A DNA stretch of 64,000 nt from Dasyornis broadbenti (lineage: Eukaryota > Chordata > Aves > Passeriformes > Dasyornithidae), in contig VZRN01004248.1 of the NCBI GenBank assembly GCA_013397935.1, forward strand, positions 612,673-676,672. The letters run 5' to 3'. The first letter of the stretch is position 1, and each line of letters begins with the position of its first letter. Below the pieces are notes generated by a model. The model was not told where the DNA came from and searched no databases. It worked only from the letters and a program-made list of their open reading frames with translations. Positions 41,701-53,700 of this stretch are shown here, one piece after another. A program made the translations under genes and the position numbers.

Positions 41701-44700
41701 CCTTTACAGCAGTATAAATTCAGTGCATTTTAAACAAGAGCCTCCAGATTTATGCAGTTCGTGGCAAGAGAAGATCTAGTCCTTTATTTAAAAGGATGAT
41801 CCCCTTCTAGCATTTTCCACTTTTTCAACCACTCACATCCTCATATAGTTATTTTTCACATATCTCTCACTGGACATAAATATCTTGGATTCCCCAGTTA
41901 TTCTTTCTCCCTCCTCCTTATTTTCATCCTCTTGTAACTGATCATCCCCTTCTCAGCCTGCCTCTGGTCCCTACCTCTGACCAGCTGCTTCTCAGATTCT
42001 CCCTTCTCTGGTCTGCTCAACTGTCACTTCTCAGCTGCCACAAAACACAGCAGCCCCCACATCCCCATCTGCTTTTTAAAGGCTTGTTACCATAAGCAGG
42101 GGTTGCTCTACTCGCTATTCTTTACTTTGCAAAACCCAAAGCAATCAAGAGAAACCGCCACAATGTCAAAAGCTGAGGGAGGGGTTTAGGTCAGCCCTAA
42201 CTTCTGGCCTCCCAGGTACTGTGCTGGGGCTTTTAGCTGCCTTAACAAATACATTTTTATTCAGTCATGACTAAAATCATGGAGTGAGTGAACCACAGGG
42301 TAAGAATGCCCAGCCTTGTACTCAATGGGAATGCTGCAGTGAATGGGAAGTTCCCCGAGTGTTCACCTTGCTTGTTGCTGGTTGTCGTACTGTGACACGG
42401 TGAGACCAGGAACTTCAGCTGTTCCCTGGTGGTGGAGAAGGGACTACAGGCTAACGGAGTCCCGGTTCTTTCTGTTTAAGGCACCACCATTTTCTTACAC
42501 ACTTTTCAGGTACCAGCTTAAACCCATTTGTCTTTATACCTCAGATTCTGGGTAAAGCTACATTACCCTAAGAGATAGAAACCCTTCTCTAATTTTGCAC
42601 ACTAAATATTTTTCTGGCCTGTCTATACTACACTATCTCCATACAACCATGTACTTTAGTTTAAACATGTCCTCCAAGATACATTTATTACAACAATCCT
42701 ATCTGCTTTGGTCTTTGTTGCATGTGGGTGTTCCCAGGTCCCTCTCACAAAGTCAGACTTCCCGTTCCTCTCATCATCTGTCCATCCTGTCTGCTCCTGT
42801 CTCAGCCTGTATTCCAATATATATTGACCGAAACGGTAACACAGACTACAGGAGAGGTCTCACAGGGCTTTGGGTAGGAGCATCAATGCACCTTCCCACT
42901 GGCAACACCTCCCTATGTACTAGAACAGCATTTGCTTTGTCCACAACTGCATCACTCACCATCACTGTGACTCACCATCATCCCACCAACACCTAATACA
43001 GAAGATCTCAGCATTTTTTTCCTGACCTTTCTCAGGATATGTTTACCACTAAATCTATCCAGCTGCCTTTCAGCAAGGTTCTCAGGACAGATCTTGGCAG
43101 ATGACAATGGTTCACTGAATTTTATGTGGGCACAGGGAGCTTATACTGATGATCCACACTGAGGATCCTCACTGAGGCTTGGCAAAATTGGCCCAACAGT
43201 TCCCAGAAGACAAGGACTGCCTCTAGTCCTGCTTGCTGCGCTCTCTGCCAGATCTCTCAGAGTTCCCAGCTTACAGAAGATTTCTATTATTAGCTGTCAA
43301 GCATATGACCTTGTCTGTCGTACTACTGAAATTCATTCTGTATCTGGCACTCCTGCCAAGGTCAAATAAGGCTTGCTCTACAATATCCCAGTCCTTCCCT
43401 GTACTAGCAATGCCTTCTAGTGTTGAATCGTCAGGATACTCCCTCACTCTCTATAGCTAGCTGAGTCAGGGTCTCAGGTTAATATCAGCACAGGCTAATC
43501 CCATTGGTGACCACGGGGAGTGTAACAAGCAACCTTTTGCTAGACTGATAGGTGATCTTGCTGCTGCTGTCTTCCCAGATCGACTTCTCCCTCCCTACCC
43601 CTTACAACTCCTCTGCCTCTCTTGATCTTCTCCAGTCTAACTAATTGTTTCTTATGTGGCAGACATCAAGTGCTCTACTGAAATGAAATCTCTGAAATTT
43701 CTTTCGCCTTTCAGGAAAACAATCATCTGAAAGAAAGCTGTTGGCTTGGCCTGGTGTTATCCAGCACTAATAAACTCATATTGCCTGACTCCCTTCTCCC
43801 CTAACTGCTTGGTAATAATTATAGTTTCCTTGAAGATCTCCTCTAAAGTGCTGCAAACATTACATAGGTCACACTTAAAAGTCTGAGACTGACAAACTTA
43901 TTTCTCACCTTTCTTTAATCCTAACTGCTGAATTTTCACTTTTCCAGACTGCATGGAGTCACCACTGCAAGCAGAGTTGAAAAAAACCCTTTGCTGTAAG
44001 TGTGTGTTCCCACGTGCCAGCTCTCCCTGGGCCAGAGAGCACCCAGGCCCAGCACTGTGAGTGCACGAACAGCTTGAGCTGCTTGTTCATTGTAGTCAGC
44101 TCATTTCCTTCCCCTAGGATCATATTTCTGTCCTTATCAATAACTTGGGCACAGTGCCTTCTTTGATTTTGACTCAGACTATAGAATCCTTGATCTCAAC
44201 TTCACTCTTACTGATCAGAAGTAGCCCTACTTCTTCTTCTTCTTTCTTTTTTTCCCACTCCCAAACAGCTGAAGAATATTATGCTATTTGTCTTAACCTC
44301 TTTTGCAAGGTCTAACTCAGCTTGATATGTCAGCAATCCTCACTTTATCCCTACAATTCTAACCTCTAAGGGAGGGCAGGGCAAGGCAAGGCAGCCTTCT
44401 TTGCTGTCTGTTCTTTTTCCATTCCACACAATCTCTCTGCAGAGCCATGTTAAGCAGCCTAAGCAGTTGCTTGTCACGGCAGACAGATGGAGGGCAAGAG
44501 AATCAGGATCCTCACAGAAATGGGTGCTTCACACTGTTCCCCAAAATCTCAACTGCTCCCTCCCCACACTCCAGACCTTGCACTGCTGCCTGTGGAGGCA
44601 GCGCCAGGAGCCAGCAGCAGAACACCCTCCACACACTCTGGGCAGCAGTGCAGAGGTGCCATCTAACCAGAATGATCTGTGATCCTGTGAGTGGGGTTTC

Positions 44701-47700
44701 TGTATCCCAGTGAGAGAAAGGAAGAGAAGAAGAGGGTCTTGTGAGGGGAAAGGGATGGCAGAGTCCCATTACAAAGCCTTATGATGGGGAGATTTGTGCC
44801 TTAGGTGATAGGCAGGGCAGGAGAAGAAGAATTCAGGCTGAGTCTGGTGGTTAAAAGAATGTATCCTAGGAGGAGCCTGGAGCTGTACTCAGATCGAAGT
44901 TTCTGTAATTCGTACCCTGCAAAGCTTGTCTGCTTCTGCCTTGGCTGAATTTAATCTAAACCATCGTACAAGACATTTCCTATAACCTCCTCTGCTGTGA
45001 CATTTACCACCTTCATCCTTACATCTACAGATTGCTCATGTGATCTTTTTCAGCATCTTCTCACGTGGCTTTGCTCCTCTGATGAACCGTAGGTCCTCAT
45101 ACAGCTCAGGACATCAGTTATACCTGAGCTAAGGCTGCGGACAAGAGCACTTCACTCCAGGTACTGTGGGTGCAAAGACATGGGGCACTGGGGAAGAGGT
45201 GTGAGCAGGGTAATGAACTGGCCTTGCACTTGCACAGAGATTGAGGTCATGTCAGGACTGTCAGTGGCACCTGCTTGGCAGCCTGTGGATCTTTACACAG
45301 CTTCAAATGGAAGGTCCTGCACCATTCATCACCCTCACACTTCATCAGTCCCCCTAAATACTCAGCGTTTATTGACAGCTCCTGCACACTGACTAAAACT
45401 CCATGGCCACAGGGATCAATCCTGTACACACCTGTGTGCACACGCAGGAAACACCACAGCCAGGAATAAATGCAAATTGCTCTGTGGTTATGAGTGTGTG
45501 TGCACATCCCCAGCGAGGTGTGCAGACAGGGATCCCAGGGATGTCACAGCACACTGCAGAGGAGCTCTTTGTGTATGCAGATACACACATGTATGCACAA
45601 ATCACCTCACACATCGTGCAGTACACATCCAAGCTGCGCCCACGAGCACCCCTGGCCCTGCGCAGGGACACTGGGCCCTGCTGATGTTGGGTAGGCAGGA
45701 GTTAATGGAAGAGAGATTGGGAAGGAAATTAAAAGCAAAAAAAAAGTTGAAAGCCCAGCACATGATTCTTCTCCTATCACATCTGTGAATCCTGGAGCGC
45801 AAGAGTAATTGTCTGCAATGAGTCAGACCAAAAGGCACAAGGAAATGGTTGCTATGGCAACCCATGCACTGCTCTAATTCGGCTCAGAATTAAAATGATA
45901 TCAAATAATTTGCAAGCAAAGGGAACACGGCAAAGGCGCTGGGTGCCAATCTAAGAAATCCAGCTCTAGGCAAGCCTCTCCCGGAGTCAGTGTCAAGGGC
46001 TCTTTTCCCTTCAAGAGTGACAGCCATGGCAATCAGAGGAGCTGGAGAGGCAGCGGTGATAGATAACCGTAGGCGAGATTTCTGCTATGCACAGACAGGA
46101 ACGGGGTCCAGGGCTGGAGCTGCAGCCTGAAACAGGCTCTGGGACTGAGGAGGTCCTGGAAAGATGCCTCACCAGACCCCAAAAGGGAAACTCGTTGTTC
46201 ACAATTTTTTGTTGGGGTCCCATTGAGAAAATTCCCTGAAAAGGCTGGTGAGGGCAGGGCCTGGGCACAGGAACCTACCCAGAGGATCTGTGCTGGGTGA
46301 AGCACTGCCCACACAGGCAGGGCCTAGTCCCCCAGTGCTTTTTCCCTGGGAAGTGGTGCAGTTTACAAAGTCAGGCACTCAGCAGAGACTACCAAGAAAT
46401 ATTTACTCTACAGAATTGGCTGCTGTCTCCGATTTTTCCCCAGACAAAGACTCATCTCAAGGCAATAGACAATGTCTGCACACACAGGGAGGGAGGCATG
46501 ATCCCTGTGCTGAAGATCTTACAGCCTATGCAGACAGCACATACACCGCGAAATAAAAGGAAATTGCCAAGGTCCAGCCAGAGTGAGCAGAATGCTATGA
46601 AAGTTGCCTCACATGACTATTTTTAGCATTCTTTTCAGGTCAAAATAGCATTATTTGTCCCTCTTGTTCCCAGTTACTGTCTGTGCATGGACACATCTAT
46701 ATGGAGTTCTGCAGGCAGATGTTGCTCTCTCTGCCTGTTCCCTGACCCGGCTGGAGGATTATCAGCTCTGAAAAGAGAACCATGTGGCCCCAGCACTGAT
46801 GCCAAACCCTGATGAGATGCAAAGTTTGTAAGACCAGAGCCAGTGCAAAATAAAGCAACCACCTCACTTTTGTCTGGCTCATAGAACAGCCTGTGTGTGC
46901 CCCAGAAACTCCCCCAAAAGCAGCCCGTGTGCTTGCAGGGCTCTCCCTCAAGGCTCAGTGGGTAAGCAGAATGCAGTGGGTGGCAGGCGGACGGGTGGGT
47001 GAAGGGTGCAAGAGACACTGGTTTTGGCACACCAGCAGCACCATGCCATGTGGATACCGTGGCCTCAGAGTACTGGCTCAACCCTCAGGCCAGCCAAATG
47101 TGTGCCAGCCAACTGATAACAGCCTCGAGACAGATGTCCTGAGAGGTGGACGTGGCACAGCTGCTGTTTGCACAAAAATCAGCAGCACGTCTGCCTTACG
47201 AGTGCCCCTACACTTTCTATGACTCAGTTCCAGGGCACGGCCCCTTCAGATGTCTCTGATTTTGTTGGATCAAATGGATGCGTGAGAATCTGCTTGGGCT
47301 TTGGGGATTGCCAGAAGGGGCTGGCATCAGGCAGAAACCAGACACAGCGGGTGATGGGCTGAAAACAAGTTGTCTTCCTTCTTTCTGTCCATCCTGCCAC
47401 CGCATGCCAGGGGGCCATGATTTCCATAAAGGCACCTGGTGATGCCTCAGGAACTCACAGAAGTCTCTGCACTGAGACAACTTTGGCACAACGTTCAGCA
47501 CAAAAAGAGGGACAGCATTCCTTCTGAATGCTGCAGCACACATTCAAGAGATCATCTACCCTCGGACGTAATGTGGGTATCTGGATGCTGCTTGCTGAAC
47601 CAGCCTAGTGAAATAATTTTAATTCTCCAGTTTATATGCAACTATTTCCATGGAAAAGGTGCTTATGCTATTAGAGCTTATTTCCATGCATTTTAACAGC

Positions 47701-50700
47701 TTCTACTGATACAACTGCCACTTTCCAGAGAGAAGGCTGAAATGTTTTATCCATCCAAGCAACAAAACTGTGGGAATACAGAATTGTGTGTAGATTAGCT
47801 TGAAAAGATGCCACAGCAACAGTGCTGCTGAAAAAGCCACCTGCATCTCCTGTTCCTGCGTGCTGGTAGCAGACAGCAGGTAGCCAAAATTGGAGACCAA
47901 GCTGGCCAGGAATTGCTTTTCAAAGTAAGAGCTTCCATCAGACTGATAGAGGTTGGATTTTAACCAGAGGTAAAATGGCAAAATGACTCCCCATTACCTG
48001 CTTTTCAGACTGATTGATTTCAAATGCTTTTGATTTTTTTTTTTTTTTTAAATCTGCTCTTGCTGTGAGTACAGAACTCTTCTGAAAATACTGGTCTTGA
48101 TAACTCAGTGTCCCGAAACTCTGTCTTTAAAACAGAGACATTTCTCTTCTCTGTCCCTGGTTTGAGCTTGCCTAGGGCTCTCCCCAAATACATCTGTATA
48201 AATTGCTGGTGTCATGGAATAACTGTGGTCCAATAACTGCTGGTCAGAACAGTAACCTTCAGTATCAATAGAGGAGAGAAGCATTGTATAAAAGAAACTC
48301 ACATCTCCCAAGAGCCTATCTGGATTATTTTTATTGGGCACCATGGAGCCTGTGCACACCCCACTGGCTGTTTCCCATCCCTGAGACATGACAACCCTGG
48401 CAAGGAACCTAACAGAAAGAAACCCCTACCTGCCCCTGTTGGGACTGGCAGGCAGCTGACAGCCATGGAAGTTGAACAGCAAGAAGGTCAGCCAATGAAA
48501 GAGACGTCATCCACAGCCCAAAGTGACAGCTGAACTCCTGCACAGATTCCAGCGGTTTCACTGGGGCTTTAAATCACTAAAAGCTTCTGTCAGCAACTCC
48601 ATGTGATTTCTGCCTTGCAGCCTGAGGATCAGAAAGCCCCAGGCTACTGACTCACGGGAGGGAGCAGATGACAGTGCTATCTGGGGCAGGACATGGCTTG
48701 GGGAGAATGCCATCACCATTCCTTATTTTTCATTTCCATCGCAGTTAGTGTGCGTGAAAGGTACTGGACTGACATCCCAGGAGAATAACTGCCTTCTAAT
48801 TAATTATAATTAATCAACCAGGCATTACTTAATGTTTGCACAGTGCTTTGAAGTGCCAAAGCACAACAGAGCAGGTATATAATGTTCATTCCAAGAAACA
48901 GGTATAGTAAAGCCAGGTTTGCCTGTGTGGCTTCCCACAAAGAGACCACACCAACTCAGCTCACACAAGCGCACCCTGCCTTGGCTCCACCATGTCCTCC
49001 AAGCAATTTGCGTGCACCTTGAACCTCTTATGCATCCCTCCCAGGCCACAGGCTTGGCCCATGGGGGAAGTACAAAGGATGGATGAAAAGGGGAGAGGGT
49101 AGGGCAGGGCAAATGACACTGCTTTTCCCTCCTGAATTTGGCCACCTCTCCACCTGGAGTGTGGACTAGCATCTCTAATGACAAGAGGAGCAGCTTGGAC
49201 TCTGCCTCAAACCCATTCTGGGATTTCCCACTGAGCTAAGACAGACTGAAATGGGAGGAAGGAGGCCCTTGCACTTCCCCCTCCATCCCTTCTCTCAGCC
49301 CTCCAGACTGTAACTCTCTAATCCCATCTGACTGCTCCCTCACTCCCTGACAGCAGCCAGGCCTGTGTCATCTTCCTGGACATCTGATTTTCCCAGTTTG
49401 CCTTACTCTGCCCTGGCTGGGGACTGCCATTCATCTGCCAGAAGAAAAGGGGCCCAACACTCCCTGTCACTGACATTCTCCCCACAGGGGCACTGCGGGT
49501 GCTCCCTCCCCATGAGCATGGCTGTAAATCCTGGAGCTTAATTTTTCACTGCATGCATAGAGAACATTTCAAAGTGCTTACACATTCCCTCAAGCACCAT
49601 CAAGTCAAACGAGTGACAGTAATGATCAGTGGCAGAATGACAGGCCAGTTCATACCACTTGTTCTTTTATAGGGGCACTTAAAAAGCCTCTGTTGCTCCC
49701 CTTTTACAGAACTACGACTGCATTTATTCAGAAACTACATGTCTACCCATATATTTGGCTTTCTGGGAACCAGTGCTGGGTACCAAACTTCTGGTAGTAT
49801 CATAACTCTAAACTACCATGGTATCAATCCCACTGAGAGTTGATGCCATCAGAATAATAATAATAACAATCTGCATCCCATTCTGCTCTGATTGCCTCCT
49901 CTGTGTCTCCACACTCCTGCCCCTTCCTTCACCTCTCTCCTGTACCCAGGATGGTGTTGCAGCACTGCCCAGCATCATTTCTGCTGCAGCCTCTGCTGTG
50001 GGATGAAGTCCTCTAGAATCAGCACCCAGCCACTCAGGATAATTATACTACTGTGAGGGAGACGAAGTAATATCTACAGCCTTACTCTCAAAGCAGACAT
50101 CCTCAAAAAAAAGTAGCATTTCAATTGACAGTGCGACCATTGTTATTGCCCTCTTTGTGATGACTGCTGGTATGAAAGATTCAGATGATGAACCTCACCA
50201 CAAAGCAAATGGCAAAGTACCACCACAAAGTACCTTTGTGCTCCCTGAACTCCCCAAACATGGTGTAAACTGACTCCCAAGCCGGCACATGGCACATAGC
50301 CCAGCAAACCCCTGCACTCCTGAAGTCAGCGGAGGCTACAGCTGCGGCCATGAAGAACTTTGGACCCTTTGGGAGATAGTATTTGTCCTGATGCTGTCAT
50401 TTAGCCCACCCGTACCACGGATCAGAGATGGGTTGTTTTCGTCAAAACACAAAAAACCACGAATGAAGAACACCCACCAGGTATGAGAGTAGCTGAAGAT
50501 GCTTGTGGTCAGGTCACCTAAAGTACCTGCTAGTGACAGGGACCATGGTACCTTTAAAACACAAAAGCAATTGAAAATTTGTTTCTGTGTCTCAACTTCT
50601 ATGGTTGCCAGTGAGAAAACTGGTTCTGCATCATTTCCACAAATGACAGATTTTTTTCCTTATTGTTATTGTTTTCACATGACTTGATTCCCTATCCTCT

Positions 50701-53700
50701 GCTGTTTTCTCCACCCTCTGCAAAGGATCCTGCCCCTTCACAGCATGTCCACATGGGCAGTATCCAGCATAACTGAGTGGGTGGAAATCTCCACAGGGGT
50801 TGTGACAAGCGCTGCTGATGGAAGAGAAATGGTTCTGTCAGGGGCAGATCCTCCTGCCACTTGTTCTTGCTCCAGTGCTTCCACCGAGAAGTTTCCTTCC
50901 TTGTATTTATGCTGAGTGCCAGATTGTCCTGGTTTCAGCTAGGGTAGAGTTAATGTCTTCTCAGTAGCTGTTAGAGTGCTGTGTTTTGAATTCATAATGA
51001 GAATGGTGTTGCTAATACACTGATGTTTTGGTTTTTCACTGAGTTGTGTTTAGCCTGAGTTGAGGGCTTTTCTCCTTGTCTCATGCTCTGCCAGTGAGGA
51101 GGTGAGCAAAGGAAACTGGGAGGGAGCATAGCTGGGACAGGTGACCTGAACGGACCAAACGGACATTCTACACCACAGAACATCGTGCCCAGTACATAAA
51201 CTGGGGGGAGTTAACCAGAATGGGGACCAGTTTGGGTTTGGGAAGAGGGGTCTGGCATGGGTCAGTGGATGGTGAGCAATTGTATCGCACATTGTTTTAC
51301 AAGGCTCCATTAACACTAACCATTCTTTCACAGGAAGCTTTGCATCACAGCATATTTCTGGTGATAATTACTCCATTACCTGTTCATCAGCCTCTTCCTT
51401 CAGTCACTCCTTCCAGGTCCAAAACAATTGCCATGGAGCTACATCTTCTCTTACCCCAATACTCCTATGCTGAGTGGTTGAGTTAGATATAATGCCAGCA
51501 TTACTGATTAATGGTGATTTGTTTTGTTAAATGGCTGCTCTGTTTCACTTTTGAATTTACTGTACTTCTGTAAAGGCTGAAGCAATTAATGCAGAAAATG
51601 GTAAATCTTCAAAAGCTCTGGGGTTCTGTTGAAAATAATGTGCTGTATGCATTTTCTAAAACAAGATGCAGCCTAGGGAAGGTCTGCCAAGAGGGATTTA
51701 AAGCTCAGATACAATGATAAGTTTGGCAATCTATAGGTCTGAGTTGAAGATCTAGCAACAGGCCCATTCCACCAGCAGAAGTTATTTTTCATTTGAGATA
51801 ACAAAGGACATGCATAAACATGATGCTGCTCCAAAGCCAGAAGTGTTTCCTGCAAAGTTTTAAACCTGCACGGACTTCTCAGCCTACTCAGGCTCCAGAG
51901 AAAGAGTCTCAATCCACAAAATCACCAGCAAAGGAGATGGGAAGCTTCCATTCAAATAGCCTGTTTCCCTTTCAGAAGCCTGTCAGCCATTCAGTACCTG
52001 TTCTATTATTCTCTGTTTAGCCTAGTTTTCAATACCACAAGCTATTGTGGCTCCTGTCACTCCTCTTGAACGACAAGCTTAACAGCTCTCAGCTCCCACA
52101 CTCTATGCAAGATGCAACCATTTCATTCAAGATAAAAAGAGAAACCAGAATGTCCTACCTGCAGCAATTCCCATCTTCCCATCCACAGACACAGACACAG
52201 CCGTGCTCACTGTCACCACTTTTGGCAGGCCACCTCCCTCTGTCAAGACACAAATACAGCAGGCTTGGTTAGCTTACTCCCAGAGAGGAGTAAGATGCAG
52301 CAGGAGCAGCTTGCCCACACAGTTTCCCTTCCAGGACAGTGTGCATAAATGCCTCAACTCTGAAACATCCCAGAATTTTGAGGGCTGCATCTTTCAAGAC
52401 ACATGAGCAGCCTAACGGGCTATGAGCAGATCTTATTTTACTCTTCTCTATGGCTCATGATGAAAGTGGCATCCTCTGCATAAATGAAGTGTCAAGGCCA
52501 GGCTGGACAGGGCTTTGAGCAACCTGGTCTCATGGAAGATATCCCTGCCCACGGCAAGGGGTGCGGAACTAAGTGACCTTTAAGGTCCCTCTCGGCCCAC
52601 AACATTCCATGATTCTGTGATGAAATGTAAAGGATTGGCCTCCTTGATAAAATGCAAAGGATTTTGGGCATGCAGAGCTTCTCTCAGGCCAGAGAGCTGT
52701 TCTGCTCAATGCACCATCTAAACTCAGTAGACAGAGGAGAAGCAGGACAGGTAATTCTGACAACACTTGCAAAGCAAAGGCCAGGCTTAAGTCTAGGCTC
52801 TGTTACCCAGGCCAGGCCAGCACTGCAAACTGCAGACACAGCACTTCCGGGTGCTTCCAGAGTGCACTCCATTTTAGAAATAAAGTCTTCTGGGACTTGG
52901 TTGCCTAAACTCTCTTATGCCCCAGAGTCTCCCAATTATCCTTGAGCTGCTGCTTTAAGCATCCTCTAGGTCCTGTGACACATCTGCCAGCCCTGTGCAG
53001 ATCTCTGAGCTCCCACAGGGCATTTAAAATAACACAGCTGGATAGGCTCAAGCAACTGAACCCCACCTCCCTTAGTCAGTGCAGTTGTTTCAGCCTGCAA
53101 TTGTCCATGTGGCAGATTCCATTTCTGTATTTTTTTTTAAGTGATCAGATTAGCTTCAGCTGGGGCACCTCTTTGGGAACTGCCAGGGGACAGTTTCAAG
53201 GCCAGTCTGATCGATGGAGTCTGCACCTGATTCCCTCCTCACATGCTCTGTGGAATCTCTTGCTTACACAGATGGGTCAGGGCTTCTTTCCTTCCCCACA
53301 ACTCCAGTGTTTGTTACTGCTTTCCATTTCTGCCTTCATCGTTCTTGCTGTGTCCAGAGCACAATTCAGTGACTAGCACAGTTTAGCTGGGAGGCTCTTA
53401 TTATTTTGTTTTTCCTTTTTGATCAAAGCCAGATTAACCTGCTCAAGTGTGTTGAAAGCAGTAAAACCATTGTGAAACAAATACGCAGCTCACATGCCTT
53501 TAGCATGATCCTACCTTTATGGTGAACCCCAAATGTCTTATTCTAGGATGGGACAAAAAAGCAAAATATATTTAGGGTCTCTAGAAAAAAAATCCCACCC
53601 AACACATGAAAAATCTGGGTTGCAAGAACAGTACTACTTGACATGCAGAGGCTTCCCTGCTGTCTTTTTATTTCTGGGACTTCTGGACACTGGAAAGAGG

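Larger units (their letters stand above)
44371..50924. other. Intronic stretch without recognised gene
   Basis: Contains an X-box-like site at 45847, poly(T) at 48034-48049 and an AT palindrome at 48799. Open frames of up to 135 codons lack domains. No exon of CACNA2D4 or LRTM2 was recognised. Confidence 0.65.

Noticed and set aside
45980..46075. Minus-strand exon-like stretch reading PLIAMAVTLEGKRAL after an acceptor-like CTCTCCAG, considered for the missing CACNA2D4 exon
   Set aside because: Resembles the AVTV-KRTAI motif only loosely, lacks the Ala-Ser-Thr-Ala and Ala-Ile-Ala-Ala-Ala parts, and has no donor in the right phase.
50925..51310. Complete endogenous retrovirus
   Set aside because: Only the 5' part of one LTR is present; no internal genes or second LTR were found within the window.
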